From G963675935 sp963675935 (GTDB lineage: Bacteria > Planctomycetota > Planctomycetia > Pirellulales > Thermoguttaceae), in contig OY780964.2 in assembly GCA_963675935.2 (NCBI GenBank), forward strand, positions 1,488,001 to 1,552,000: a stretch of 64,000 nt of DNA, in the 5' to 3' direction. The notes beneath the pieces were generated by a model, which ran no database searches, was not told where the DNA came from, and worked only from the letters and a program-made list of their open reading frames with translations. A program made the position numbers and the translations under genes. Positions 48,092-58,100 of this stretch are shown piece after piece; position 1 is the first letter of the stretch, and each line of letters opens with the position of its first letter.

Positions 48092-51000
48092 GTGCATCTG
48101 GATCACTTGCCTGGAACATTCTTCGGTCCATCCAATTTGGTGGAGCTTCTCCTGCACCGCGCGCACTGCCAGCCGGATGACACCGCCTTCACCTATCTGG
48201 TCGATGGCGAGAACGAGCAAGTCAATCTGACCTATCGGGAATTGGATCGTCAGGCCAAGGCGATCGGCGCATGGCTCGAGTCGCACGATCTGGTGGGCGA
48301 GCGGGCGCTGCTGTTGTATCCGGCGGGGCTGGACTTCATCGCGGCGTTCTTCGGCTGCTTGTATGCCGGGGTGGTCGCCGTGCCGGTGTATCCGCCGCGG
48401 CGCAATCGTTCGCTCAACCGCATCCAAGCCATCGCCGACGACGCCGAGGCGCGGGTGGCCCTGACCACCGAGTTGGTGTTCAACCGGGTGATGCCGCTGA
48501 TCGACGAGACGCCGCATCTGAAACAGCTCGAATGGCTGCCGACCTGCCAAATTCCCGAGGGAACCGAGCGGGAATGGACAATGCCCGACGTCCACGGCGA
48601 CACCTTGGCCTTCCTGCAATACACTTCCGGTTCGACGGGCACGCCGAAGGGCGTGATTCTCAACCACGCCAGCCTGGTCCACAACTCGGCGCTGATCGCG
48701 CATTCGTTCGAGCATACCCGCTCGCGCAAAGGCGTGTTCTGGCTGCCGAGCTATCACGACATGGGGTTGATCGGCGGCATTTTGCAGCCGCTCTACATCG
48801 GGCGGCCGAACGTGTTGATGTCGCCCATGAGTTTCCTACAGAAGCCGTTTCGATGGCTGTCGGCCATCAGCCGGTTTCGCGGCACCACGAGCGGCGGCCC
48901 GAATTTCGCCTACGACTTGTGCGTCCGCAAGGTCACGCCCGAACAGAAAAAAACGCTCGATCTCAGTTGTTGGCGCGTGGCGTTCAACGGAGCGGAGCCG
49001 GTTCGGGCGGAAACGCTCGACGCCTTCGCCGAGGCGTTTGCGCCGTGCGGATTCCGCCGCGAGGCGTTTTATCCGTGTTTCGGGTTGGCCGAAGCCACGC
49101 TGTTCGTTTCCGGCGGATACGTTCACGATAAACCGGTGGTCCGGGAGTTCGACCCCGTGGCACTCGCCCACGGCGAGGTGCGCGCCGCCGCGCCGGACGA
49201 CAGCGAAGCTCGGCGATTGGTCGGCTGCGGCGAGAACCTGCCCGACCAGCGAATCGCCATCGTCGATCCCGAAACCTGCACGGCATGCCCGCCGGACCGC
49301 ATTGGCGAGGTCTGGGTTCGAGGACCGAGCATGGCGCAGGGTTATTGGCAACAGCCCGAGGCCACCGAGCGAACATTTTTGGCTCAATTGGCCGACACGG
49401 GCGAAGGCCCCTTCCTCCGCACGGGCGATTTGGGCTTTCTGCTCGACGACGAATTGTTCATCACCGGACGAATCAAGGATTTGATCATCGTTCACGGGGT
49501 GAACTTTTATCCCCAAGACATCGAAAGGACGGCGCAGCAGAGCCATCCGCGTTTGCGGCTCGATTGCGGCGCGGCCTTTGTCGTCGAACAAGACGGTCGC
49601 GACCGGTTGGTGATCGTTCAGGAAGTCGAGCGGCACAAACGATCGAACTTCGGCGAGTTGTTCGATAGCATGCGCCGCGCCGTCGCCGCCGAGTTTGAAC
49701 TCGCGCTGGACGAGATATTGCTGATCAAGGCGGGCAGCATCCCGAAGACGTCCAGCGGAAAGATTCAGCGATTCGCCTGCCGCGACGGCTACCTGGACGG
49801 CACGCTCGACGTGGTGAGCCGATGGAAGGCGACGGAGGGGGACGCAGGCCGACTGATGGCGGACGCGGCGCGAAAACCCCGCGCCGTGGCGCCCGATCAA
49901 GCTGTCGCGCCGCGTAAGCCGAGCCTTTCGCCGCCCGGTCGGAACGGCGAAGGGCGCGAGCCCGTCTTGCCCGCCGCCCACGAATCCGACCGCTTCGTCC
50001 CGACGAAACCGACGACCTCCAGCGTCCACGTCGCCTCACTCGACGACCGGTTGACGCAACTGGTTATCGAGGAAATTCGCCGCGTGGCCAAGGAACGCGC
50101 CAACGGCATGACGCTCGATTCGCCGATCGTCGAGACAGGGATGGATTCGCTGGAGCGGATGGAAATCCTCAACTCGCTGGAGGAGAAATTCGGCGGCCGC
50201 TTCCCCGAGGAGATTTTGCTCGATCTGGAAACGACCCGGCAACTCGTCGAGGCCGTGGCGAAATATCTGGGCACGGAGCCGCGTCCGGCGAGCGTCCGGC
50301 CTCCCGCGGTCGAAATTCCGCGGGCCGCCTATCGCATCGAGCAGTTTCCCGAATACGTGGCGCTACGGAAGAACCTCGACATGCTCGAGGCGATGGACTG
50401 CGCCGGCACGTTCTTCACGGTCCACGACGGTCCGACGATGGACACGACGATCATCGACGGCCGCAAGTACATCAATTTTTCGAGCTACAACTACCTGGGA
50501 ATGTCGGGCGAGCCGGCGGTCAGCGCGGCCGCCAAGGCGGCCATCGACCGCTACGGCACCAGCGCGTCGGCCAGCCGGCTGGTTTCCGGCCATAAAGTGA
50601 TCCACGTCGAGCTGGAGCGGGAACTGGCGCGGTTCCTCGGCACGGAAGACGTTGTCGCGTTGGTGGGCGGCCACGCCACGAACGAATCGGTGATCGGCCA
50701 TTTGCTCGGCCCCGGCGACCTGATCCTTCACGATGCGTTGGCGCACAACAGCATCGTCGAGGGGTGTATCCTTTCGGGCGCGCGGCGTCGCCCCTTCCCG
50801 CACAACGACTGGCAGGCGGCCGACCGGCTGCTCGAACAGTTTCGGCACGAGTATCGTCGCGTGCTACTGGTGATCGAGGGCGTATACAGCATGGACGGCG
50901 ACATCGCCGACGTGCCCCGGTTCGTCGAGGTCAAAAAGCGGCATCAGGCGATCATGATGATCGACGAGGCGCACTCGATGGGCGTCCTCGGGGCCACGGG

Positions 51001-51571
51001 CCGCGGCGTCGCCGAGCATTTCGGCATCGACCGGGACGACATCGACATTTGGATGGGCACGTTCAGCAAGACTTTCGGGAGTTGCGGCGGCTACATCGCC
51101 GGCAGCAAGGCGTTGGTCGATTACCTGCGTTACACGCTGCCCGGTTTTGTGTTTGCCGCGGCCATGCCGCCGCCGTCGGCCGGCGCGATCCTCGGCGCGC
51201 TCCATTTGCTCGAGGCCGAGCCGCAGCGGGTCGCCCGGCTCCGCGAGAACGCCCGGCTGTTCCTCGGTTTGGCCAGGCAGCGCGGACTGAACACCGGGAT
51301 GAGCAAGGATTCGCCGGTGGTGCCGATCATTTTAGGGAATTCGATTCATTGTCTGAATCTATCGAAAGCCATGCTTGCGCGTGGCGTGAATGTTCAGCCG
51401 ATCCTCCACCCCGCGGTTGAGGAGAAGGCTTCACGATTGAGATACTTCATCACCGCCAAGCATAGCGAGGAACAACTTCGCTATACGATCGACGCCATGG
51501 TGGAGGAGCTTGATAAGATCGATTTGGGTCATCGGGTCCGCGTCGAAGACGCGGCGCCCGTGGCCGGGTAG
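48092..51571 (+). CDS. Fused fatty acyl-AMP ligase, acyl carrier protein and PLP alpha-oxoamine synthase
   Basis: This 1,159-residue protein joins three enzymes. Residues 1-590 are a fatty acyl-AMP ligase: YTSGSTGTPKGVIL at 177-190, FWLPSYHDMGLIGGILQPLY, LRTGDLGFLLDDELFITGR and SIPKTSSGKIQRF. After a Pro-rich linker, residues about 650-725 are an acyl carrier domain with S686 in GMDSLERME as the phosphopantetheine site. Residues about 745-1145 are an alpha-oxoamine synthase of the serine palmitoyltransferase type: D958 and H961 in DEAHSMGVLG and the Schiff-base lysine K993 in GTFSKTFGS. The chain can activate a fatty acid, load it on S686 and condense it with an amino acid, giving a 3-keto sphingoid-like product (inference). 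The GTG at 48092 starts it; its ribosome site is weak. Confidence 0.93.
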   Translation: MHLDHLPGTFFGPSNLVELLLHRAHCQPDDTAFTYLVDGENEQVNLTYRELDRQAKAIGAWLESHDLVGERALLLYPAGLDFIAAFFGCLYAGVVAVPVYPPRRNRSLNRIQAIADDAEARVALTTELVFNRVMPLIDETPHLKQLEWLPTCQIPEGTEREWTMPDVHGDTLAFLQYTSGSTGTPKGVILNHASLVHNSALIAHSFEHTRSRKGVFWLPSYHDMGLIGGILQPLYIGRPNVLMSPMSFLQKPFRWLSAISRFRGTTSGGPNFAYDLCVRKVTPEQKKTLDLSCWRVAFNGAEPVRAETLDAFAEAFAPCGFRREAFYPCFGLAEATLFVSGGYVHDKPVVREFDPVALAHGEVRAAAPDDSEARRLVGCGENLPDQRIAIVDPETCTACPPDRIGEVWVRGPSMAQGYWQQPEATERTFLAQLADTGEGPFLRTGDLGFLLDDELFITGRIKDLIIVHGVNFYPQDIERTAQQSHPRLRLDCGAAFVVEQDGRDRLVIVQEVERHKRSNFGELFDSMRRAVAAEFELALDEILLIKAGSIPKTSSGKIQRFACRDGYLDGTLDVVSRWKATEGDAGRLMADAARKPRAVAPDQAVAPRKPSLSPPGRNGEGREPVLPAAHESDRFVPTKPTTSSVHVASLDDRLTQLVIEEIRRVAKERANGMTLDSPIVETGMDSLERMEILNSLEEKFGGRFPEEILLDLETTRQLVEAVAKYLGTEPRPASVRPPAVEIPRAAYRIEQFPEYVALRKNLDMLEAMDCAGTFFTVHDGPTMDTTIIDGRKYINFSSYNYLGMSGEPAVSAAAKAAIDRYGTSASASRLVSGHKVIHVELERELARFLGTEDVVALVGGHATNESVIGHLLGPGDLILHDALAHNSIVEGCILSGARRRPFPHNDWQAADRLLEQFRHEYRRVLLVIEGVYSMDGDIADVPRFVEVKKRHQAIMMIDEAHSMGVLGATGRGVAEHFGIDRDDIDIWMGTFSKTFGSCGGYIAGSKALVDYLRYTLPGFVFAAAMPPPSAGAILGALHLLEAEPQRVARLRENARLFLGLARQRGLNTGMSKDSPVVPIILGNSIHCLNLSKAMLARGVNVQPILHPAVEEKASRLRYFITAKHSEEQLRYTIDAMVEELDKIDLGHRVRVEDAAPVAG

Positions 51572-51605
51572 AACCAGGTACTTTTTTGTTACGAGAGGTG
51601 TTAAG

Positions 51606-51788
51606 TTGCTTACCGAACAGGAGATTTCGCGTGCGTGGCGGATTCTTTTTCGCAGTACGACGTGGACCGACGAGATGTTTACCAAGGCCGAACTGTTGCT
51701 AGACGAGCTTCGGCCCGAAAGCCCCTTGCGCCACCGCCTGGGAACCGAGCTGGAAGAAGTGCGCAAGAAGGCGGCCCAGAAGACCTGA
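51606..51788 (+). CDS. Small helical protein following the fused enzyme
   Basis: From a TTG at 51606, with GAGAGGTG about 5 bp upstream, the frame encodes 60 residues: LTEQEISRAWRILFRSTTWT, then FTKAELLLDELRPESPLRHR and a charged helical tail. It has no recognised family. Position 34 bp after the fused enzyme suggests co-transcription. The coding potential is supported by the ribosome site and composition only. Confidence 0.5.
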   Translation: MLTEQEISRAWRILFRSTTWTDEMFTKAELLLDELRPESPLRHRLGTELEEVRKKAAQKT

Positions 51789-51813
51789 CGGACAGGCTCG
51801 CCAACCCAATGTC

Positions 51814-51885
51814 GTTTAGCCAGCGAGCTTGCTCGCCGCGTTTTGGCTGAAATCGCCGAACATCCGTGGCGAACAAGTTCGGTGG
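51814..51885. repeat. GTTTAGCCGGCGA family, degenerate copy
   Basis: GTTTAGCCAGCGAGCTTGCT at 51814 pairs imperfectly with CGTGGCGAACAAGTTCGGTGG near 51866-51885. Confidence 0.6.
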
Positions 51886-52148
51886 TTATGCTTCAGCCTA
51901 GCGCGGCGCGGCCGCAACCAATGGGTTTGGGGCCTTGGGTCTTGGGACTTCGTGCCAAAGGCCTAAGCCGCACTCCCGGTCAGTCGGGGGAGTGACGGCA
52001 GCGCGTCCGTTTCCGTTTAGCCGGCGAGCTTGCTCGCCGCGAAAGGACGATGAATCCCGCAAAAAACGCGGCGAACAAGTTCGCCGGCTAAACGGTGGTG
52101 AGAAATGCGGGTTAGCTTGCCGTGCTTTTTGTTGTGCTGAAGCATAAT
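51885..52148. repeat. Compound palindrome (GTTATGCTTCAGC ends) enclosing a GTTTAGCCGGCGA element
   Basis: GTTATGCTTCAGC at 51885 pairs with GCTGAAGCATAAT ending at 52148. Inside are GGTCTTGGG/CCTAAG units (51929-51970) and a clean GTTTAGCCGGCGA copy at 52015-52093 with 27-bp arms. The order of families matches 10909-11062. The 51789-52236 region has no gene. Confidence 0.75.
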
Positions 52149-52236
52149 CGGCACACCAAGAAATGCCGCACGGCCGCGAGCGTTTCGCGGCCGTGCGAGT
52201 GAAAGCGAAGCGAAGTCGCCGCGTCCCAAGGCGTTG

Positions 52237-53412
52237 TTACCTGTTGATCGTAACGCCGATGTTCACGCCGTTGACAAACAGGTTGTCGCGATTGTCGGTC
52301 AGGTCGATTCCCATCGTGGGAACCGAGTAGTCGACGAGGCTGCTGGACCGCGCGATGCCGTCCATCCACAGGCCGGTCCAACCGCCGTGGAGGGAGATGG
52401 AGCGGGTGAACTGGTACTCGGCTTCCAACCGCAATTCCACGCCCGGCGCCCACTCCCGAGGATATTCGGAGTGCGTCGAAGACGAGGGGCTCATCGTGGT
52501 GGGCGTGAAGAGCGCGCTGCTGCCCGGATTCAGGTTCGGTCCGAGCGTCACATCCTGAGTGATGTTCTGGCAGTTCAAGCCGGCGAGGAAACGTCCTTCC
52601 GTGATGAACTTCCACCGGCCCTGTTTTTTGAACCATCGCAGGCCGATTTGCGGAGCGACAATGTGGTTCTTCGACCAGGTTTCCCACTCGCTGTCGGCGA
52701 GGAAGGAAGGCACCTTGGTGTCGCCAGGATCGCTGCCCGCCTGGACGCGGAAGTCGTTGTTGAACTCCATGTAGCGGACGCCCGTGAACATCTCAAACGT
52801 GCCGCCGGCATGGCTCGTCATGAAGCGATGCTGGTAGTTTAGCTCGATGCTCCACAGGTCGGTGGTTTCGCCGACGGTCACGTCGTACAACGTGACGGGC
52901 AGGTTCTTGATCGACGGGTCGGCGACGGTGCCCACGTTGCCCTGGAGCAGGCGTTTACCCGTCGGACCGATTTGTGGATCACGGAACACGATATCGGCCG
53001 AGTTGGCGACATAGTCCGTGTACTCGTTCTTCAACTGGAAGGTGCTGAAGAACCACCCGTTGCGGTCCTCGATTCGGCCGAACTCGATCCGTTGGCCGGC
53101 GGCGAACGTGCTGCCGCCGATCATCGAGGTGTCGAGCGTGTTCGTTTGATAGGCGACATTGGTCGGACTGTAATAGACCGTCCGGGTTCCCGGATACCCG
53201 ATTTCCTTGGTTCTTGGACCGGAAATCGCCCAATAGACGCCTTCAATCTGGAAGAAGTAGCCTTCGTTTGGCGGTTGCTCGCCTCCGAATGTGCTGCAAT
53301 CGGCCGGAGCGAAAAACTGATAGCCCAACGTCTCTTGGCCAAAGCTCGGCGTCGCCAAGAGCAAAAGAAGAATTACGATGGCCACGCATGAACTTGTGCG
53401 GTTAAACAGCAT
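52237..53412 (-). CDS. BBP7-family outer-membrane beta-barrel protein
   Basis: The 391-residue protein has a signal peptide (SCVAIVILLLLLATPSFG) and many short amphipathic strands ending in aromatic residues (WSIELNYQHRFMTSHAGG, EMFTGVRYMEFNNDF, LRLEAEYQFTRSISLHGGW), as in outer-membrane barrels. The YFFQIEGVYWAISGPR opening and the IGLRWFKKQGRWKFITEGRF strand pair match the planctomycete BBP7 family. The function of the family is unknown. It is flanked by repeats on one side and a long gap on the other. Confidence 0.85.
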   Translation of the reverse strand: MLFNRTSSCVAIVILLLLLATPSFGQETLGYQFFAPADCSTFGGEQPPNEGYFFQIEGVYWAISGPRTKEIGYPGTRTVYYSPTNVAYQTNTLDTSMIGGSTFAAGQRIEFGRIEDRNGWFFSTFQLKNEYTDYVANSADIVFRDPQIGPTGKRLLQGNVGTVADPSIKNLPVTLYDVTVGETTDLWSIELNYQHRFMTSHAGGTFEMFTGVRYMEFNNDFRVQAGSDPGDTKVPSFLADSEWETWSKNHIVAPQIGLRWFKKQGRWKFITEGRFLAGLNCQNITQDVTLGPNLNPGSSALFTPTTMSPSSSTHSEYPREWAPGVELRLEAEYQFTRSISLHGGWTGLWMDGIARSSSLVDYSVPTMGIDLTDNRDNLFVNGVNIGVTINR

Positions 53413-53966
53413 AGTTTTGGTCCACCCTTAGAACTGCGTCCAAATGTATGGACGTGTATCTCAAACCATCCGACAAGGAGGGTCTACATTCCAGTCGCGA
53501 CGATAGTATCGGACGCGCCGGTCGCGTGAGTTGAGTAAGAAAGGCAAAGGGTATCGGAAAATTTAGACAGGATGCCGCTGTGTGGGGGGAGCAATCTCGT
53601 TTTCCACAAAGGCACGCCCCCCAAACAGAAGCAAATTTGGAACGAATGTGACGCTGGATTCGTCTAATTCTTCCAAAGCGGTAAACAAAGACTTCTACCA
53701 CCAGAGGGTGGATCGGTTTCGCGGGCTCCAGGACGTTTATCAACTTGACATCCTCAGCGATGGCAATCATGATAAAGGGAATGTTATGCGAAGGCTGCGC
53801 AAGATCAACAAGCGGGGCAGGCTCGGCAAGCCGTCTCGTTCAGGCAACAGAAACGTTTGATGCGTCTGTCACTATCGACTTAGATGGAGGGAATGGGCTG
53901 ACCAGTCGAGACGATCGGATAAACCGGGATCGTCTCGCCAAACGTCCGTCCGCCCCATTCGGAACT
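53413..53966. other. Intergenic, no feature recognised
   Basis: The BBP7 gene and the next gene are divergent, so two promoters are expected. Frames of up to 92 codons exist, but I see no coding signal or dispersed palindrome. Confidence 0.5.
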
Positions 53967-55088
53967 ATGGGAAGCCAAGCCGCAATGAATGAATCGATCA
54001 CCGTCGCTTGTTCGGCGGCGGCGGATTTTCAGAATTGGCTCGCCGCGTCCGCCGGCGCCATTGCGGTTTCGACCTACCAGGCCGGCAAGGTGGCGATGAT
54101 CGGCTGGGACGGCCGCCAAGCAAGCCTTCTTATGCGGCAGTTCGACAAGCCGCTCGGGCTGGCGGCTTCCGGAGACCGGCTCGTGTTGGCTACACGCAAC
54201 GACGTGATGCTTTTTGCCAACGCGCCGCTGTTGGCCCACGACTATCTCGACCACCAGCCCGGTCGCTACGACGCCCTTTATTTGCCCCGAGCGACGTATC
54301 ACACGGGCGACATCAACACGCACGACTTGGCGATCGCCGGCGACAACGTCTGGCTCGTGGCCACGCGATTTTCCTGCCTGGCGAAACTCAGCTTCGACTA
54401 CAATTTCACGCCGGTGTGGAAGCCTCGGTTCGTGACCGAGCTGGCGCCGGAAGACCGCTGCCATTTGAACGGCGTCGCCGTGCGCGACGGCCGGCCTCGC
54501 TACGCGACCGCGTTGGGGACCACGAACGAAGCAGGAACGTGGCGGGAGAGGAAGGCGACTGGCGGCGTTTTGATCGACATCGACACGGATGAGATCGTGC
54601 TCGACGGCTTGGCGATGCCCCATTCGCCCCGCTGGCACGACGGACGGTTGTGGATTCTCAATTCGGGAGCGGGCGAGTTGATGGTCGTGAACCCGGAAAA
54701 CGGACAGGCCGATGTGGTATGCCGTTTGCAGGGATACCTGCGAGGTTTGTGCTTCCACGGTCCGTACGCCCTGGTGGGATTATCGAAAATCCGCGAGCGG
54801 CACATTTTCGGCGGCCTGCCCGTGCAAGAGCGGTGCGAGAAGCTCCTCTGCGGCGTTGCCGTGGTCGACGTTCGCAACGGTCGGCAAGAGGGCTTTTTCG
54901 AGTTTACCGCCGGTTGCGAGGAACTATACGACGTGCAATTCCTGCCGGGCGTTCGCCGTCCGACGATTCTCAACCTGGAGAAACCGGCGGCGCGGCAGGG
55001 CATGACGAATCCCGACTCGAGTTATTGGCTCCGTCCGAGCCAAGAGATGCGGGAGCCGGTGGCGCTGGGGGCCGGCGGAGAAGAGTGA
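53967..55088 (+). CDS. TIGR03032-like protein, predicted beta-propeller
   Basis: The protein of about 373 residues starts at the ATG 53967 or 53985. It contains AISTYQAGKVAMIGWD-like and PLGLAASGDRLVLATRNDVM segments, THDLAIAGDNVWLVATRFSC, CHLNGVAVRDGRPRYATALG, GLAMPHSPRWHDGRLWILNS and YLRGLCFHGPYALVGLSKIR, the pattern of TIGR03032 family proteins. They are presumed six-bladed beta-propellers with unknown ligand. An older frame extending to 53745 is probably not translated. It directly precedes the giant surface-protein gene (98-bp gap), possibly on one transcript. Confidence 0.85.
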   Translation: MGSQAAMNESITVACSAAADFQNWLAASAGAIAVSTYQAGKVAMIGWDGRQASLLMRQFDKPLGLAASGDRLVLATRNDVMLFANAPLLAHDYLDHQPGRYDALYLPRATYHTGDINTHDLAIAGDNVWLVATRFSCLAKLSFDYNFTPVWKPRFVTELAPEDRCHLNGVAVRDGRPRYATALGTTNEAGTWRERKATGGVLIDIDTDEIVLDGLAMPHSPRWHDGRLWILNSGAGELMVVNPENGQADVVCRLQGYLRGLCFHGPYALVGLSKIRERHIFGGLPVQERCEKLLCGVAVVDVRNGRQEGFFEFTAGCEELYDVQFLPGVRRPTILNLEKPAARQGMTNPDSSYWLRPSQEMREPVALGAGGEE

Positions 55089-55186
55089 GAAGAGCGGCGT
55101 TGGAATCAACTTTTGGAACAGTAAGCGTTTAGTTTGAACCATTATCGTTTCCGATCTCGGAAATCTTGGAAGAGGGGATGACACCC

Positions 55187-58100
55187 ATGTCTTTGTTGCG
55201 ACTGCCGAAAATCAAGAGCGTCGGATCCGCTTGGGATCGTCTGTGGGATTCTTTCTCCAGCGAAAAGCGGAGTCTTGGCGATCGCAAGAATCGCCGGCTG
55301 CGGATCGATCCGTTGGAGGAACGAGCCCTGCTGTCGGTCAGCGCGGCGAACATCGAGTCTCAACTGGTCACGAGTCCGACCGCGGTGATCACCTCGATGG
55401 CGACAGCCACGGACGACGACGGCGATACGATCGTCGTGTGGGCTCAAAGCGACACGGTCGTGGACGCCGACGGCAACACCGTCGTCAATCCGATAACCGG
55501 CGGCGCCATGACCGACTCGAACATCTACGCCCGGTACTACACGAACGAGGTGCAGCAGATTTCGCTGCCCGAGGGCGTGTTGAAGGACATCGAGTCCGGC
55601 AAATACGCGACGCTTTCGCTCGGTTTTGGCGGCAACGAGGTGCAGGAGCTTGCGTTCTCCATGGCCACGGCGTCCGGCAGCCTAAGCGATTGGAGCATGA
55701 TCTCCGGGACGTTCAAACTCAACTACACCGCCCAGGACGGGACGGTTTACACAACCGAGGCGATTCAATTCGATGAATCGCTGTATGGCCAATCCTGGAC
55801 ATCGACATTGACGGAGGGCGTCGACGACACGGCCACGATTTTGAACGTCGCATCCGCGAAATCGCTCAATGCCTCGGATTGCATCGTCGCCGTGGGCGAT
55901 GAACACATGCGGTTGGTATCCGTCTCGAACAATCAACTGCGAGTCGAACGCGGCGTTGACGGCACCACCGCCACGGCGCATGCCGCCGGCGATCTAGTGA
56001 CGCTGCTGAGCGGCGACCCCTCCGCCGCCATTCAGGACGCGCTGCGCGCGTTGGGAGCGACGAACGGCCTGAACGAATTGACCGACATCACTGTCGAGGC
56101 CACCGACTCGAGGCATTATGCGATTTCGTTCGGCAACTACTCGAACGGCCTCAACATGAACCAGTTGTTCGTGTCTGACGCCGTGTGGGACACGGGCTCC
56201 TCTCTCTTCACGACTTCCTTGCCGGCGGCGACGATGAGCACGGTGTCCGAGCCGTTCACGGTGTCGGGCATCAAGATTTCGCCCACTAATCCCAATGCGA
56301 CCGCGCAGTCCATCGTGGATGCGTTCAAGCAATATTACGATTATTACCTGATGGCCACGGTCGACAACGACGAGATGCCTTCCTCTTACGTGGATACCGT
56401 AAGCGCCGCGGTGCCGACGGTTACGGCAACGTCGGTGAAGACGGCCGACGATCCGAACGGCCTGCGGACGTTCAACATCGAATTCGTCGGCGCCACGGCC
56501 TTGACGAACGTGCCCGATCTGACAATCGCTTCGCTCAAGGATGAATCGGGCAACACGATCGCTGCGTCGTCGGCCCCGGTAACGACGATCAAGGAGCCGG
56601 GCGAGATATTCCGCGTGAATCCCGAAGAGCCGGACAATCCGTTCACGCAACTGCCCGACAAGTACGACCAATACGCTCCCGACGTGTCGATGGACGCCGA
56701 CGGCGATTTCGTGATCGTTTGGGAAAGCGAAGTGCCCAACGCGGAGAACAACGGCAGCGTCGAGGACATTTTCGGCCGAATCTTCACGACCTGCGGCGTC
56801 GTCGACGCGAGCGCCGCCGGCATCATGATGGTCGACATGGACCTCGACGGCGTGCCCGAGACGCAGATTCAGGGCGTCCGCGCGCTCGAAGTGGCGTCTC
56901 CCTACTCTGCGACCCTGCCCGATTCCTGTCTCTCGAAGGTGGAGAGCGACGCATACACCTTCCGCGTGAACACCATCACCACGAACACGCAGGACGAACC
57001 GTCCGTGGCCATGGACGCCTACGGGAGCTTCGTGGTTTCATGGACCGACAATGGGCAGGAGACAAGCTACTTCCACAACATCTACTCGCGCCAATTCGAG
57101 GCGGACGGAACGCCGGCGACCTCCGTTGAAACGATGGTCAACTCGATCAACACGGACGACCACGACATGTCGATCACGGCCATGAGTGACGACGGACACT
57201 ACGTGGTGGTTTGGGAAGAAGGGCCGGTGATTGTCGCCGAGTATTACGATCCGGCAGGCAACGTGCTTAAGAGCCAGTGGGTGGTTGAGGCGGGCACTTC
57301 GGAGACTCCGGCTTTCGGCCCAAGCGCCTGTTTCGACTCGGCGAACAACTTCGTCATCGGCTGGTCCAGAAGCAAGGTCGACAAAGACACCTCGGGCCTT
57401 ACGTCCACGGGCGTCTTCTTCCGTGAGTACAACGTCACCGGGACGCAGATTCGCGACAAAACGCGGGCCAACAGCGCCGGCACACTTCCTACCGCAGTGG
57501 GGAACGCCGACACGACCACGATTTGGCCAGGGCTGCAAACGAATGTTCAGGTCATGATGGACATCGACGGTGACCTGACGGTGACATACGACGGATTCGG
57601 GCCGGACGTCGCGCAATACACCAGCGTCTACGAAGGCCTCGAGGAGCAACTCGCGCTGCCCGAGAACGCCGATTTGCTCGTGCTGTGGCCCGAGTTGGCC
57701 TACATCAGCCTGCCGTTCTATTCCTACAGCAGCTTTACTTCCTACACGAACAGCAACGGCGACGTCGACAGCGAAATCGAAGACGTGCTGATCGAAGCCC
57801 AGGGCACGCACGGATTCTCCGACGAGCAACTTGGCCGGTTGAGCGCCATTCTGAACAACGTCGCCACCCTGTTGCGAGGCGATTCCACCGGCGTCATGTT
57901 CTCTCAGTTCGACTCCGACCCGACCTTGGGCGCCCAATGGGTGCTCAACAGCGACAACATCGTCAACAGCCAGCGCGACGGCGTCAACACGCGGTACATC
58001 ATTACGCTCAGCAAATCGCTCACCGCGGGCGCGTTCGTCGTTAAAATATCCGACCTCGAAACCGGCCTCAATAATAAGGCCGTGACCATCACGCCGGTGT

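Noticed and set aside
53582..53860. 92-codon plus-strand frame upstream of the TIGR03032-like gene
   Set aside because: No ribosome site, low-complexity product and no recognisable motif; likely chance.
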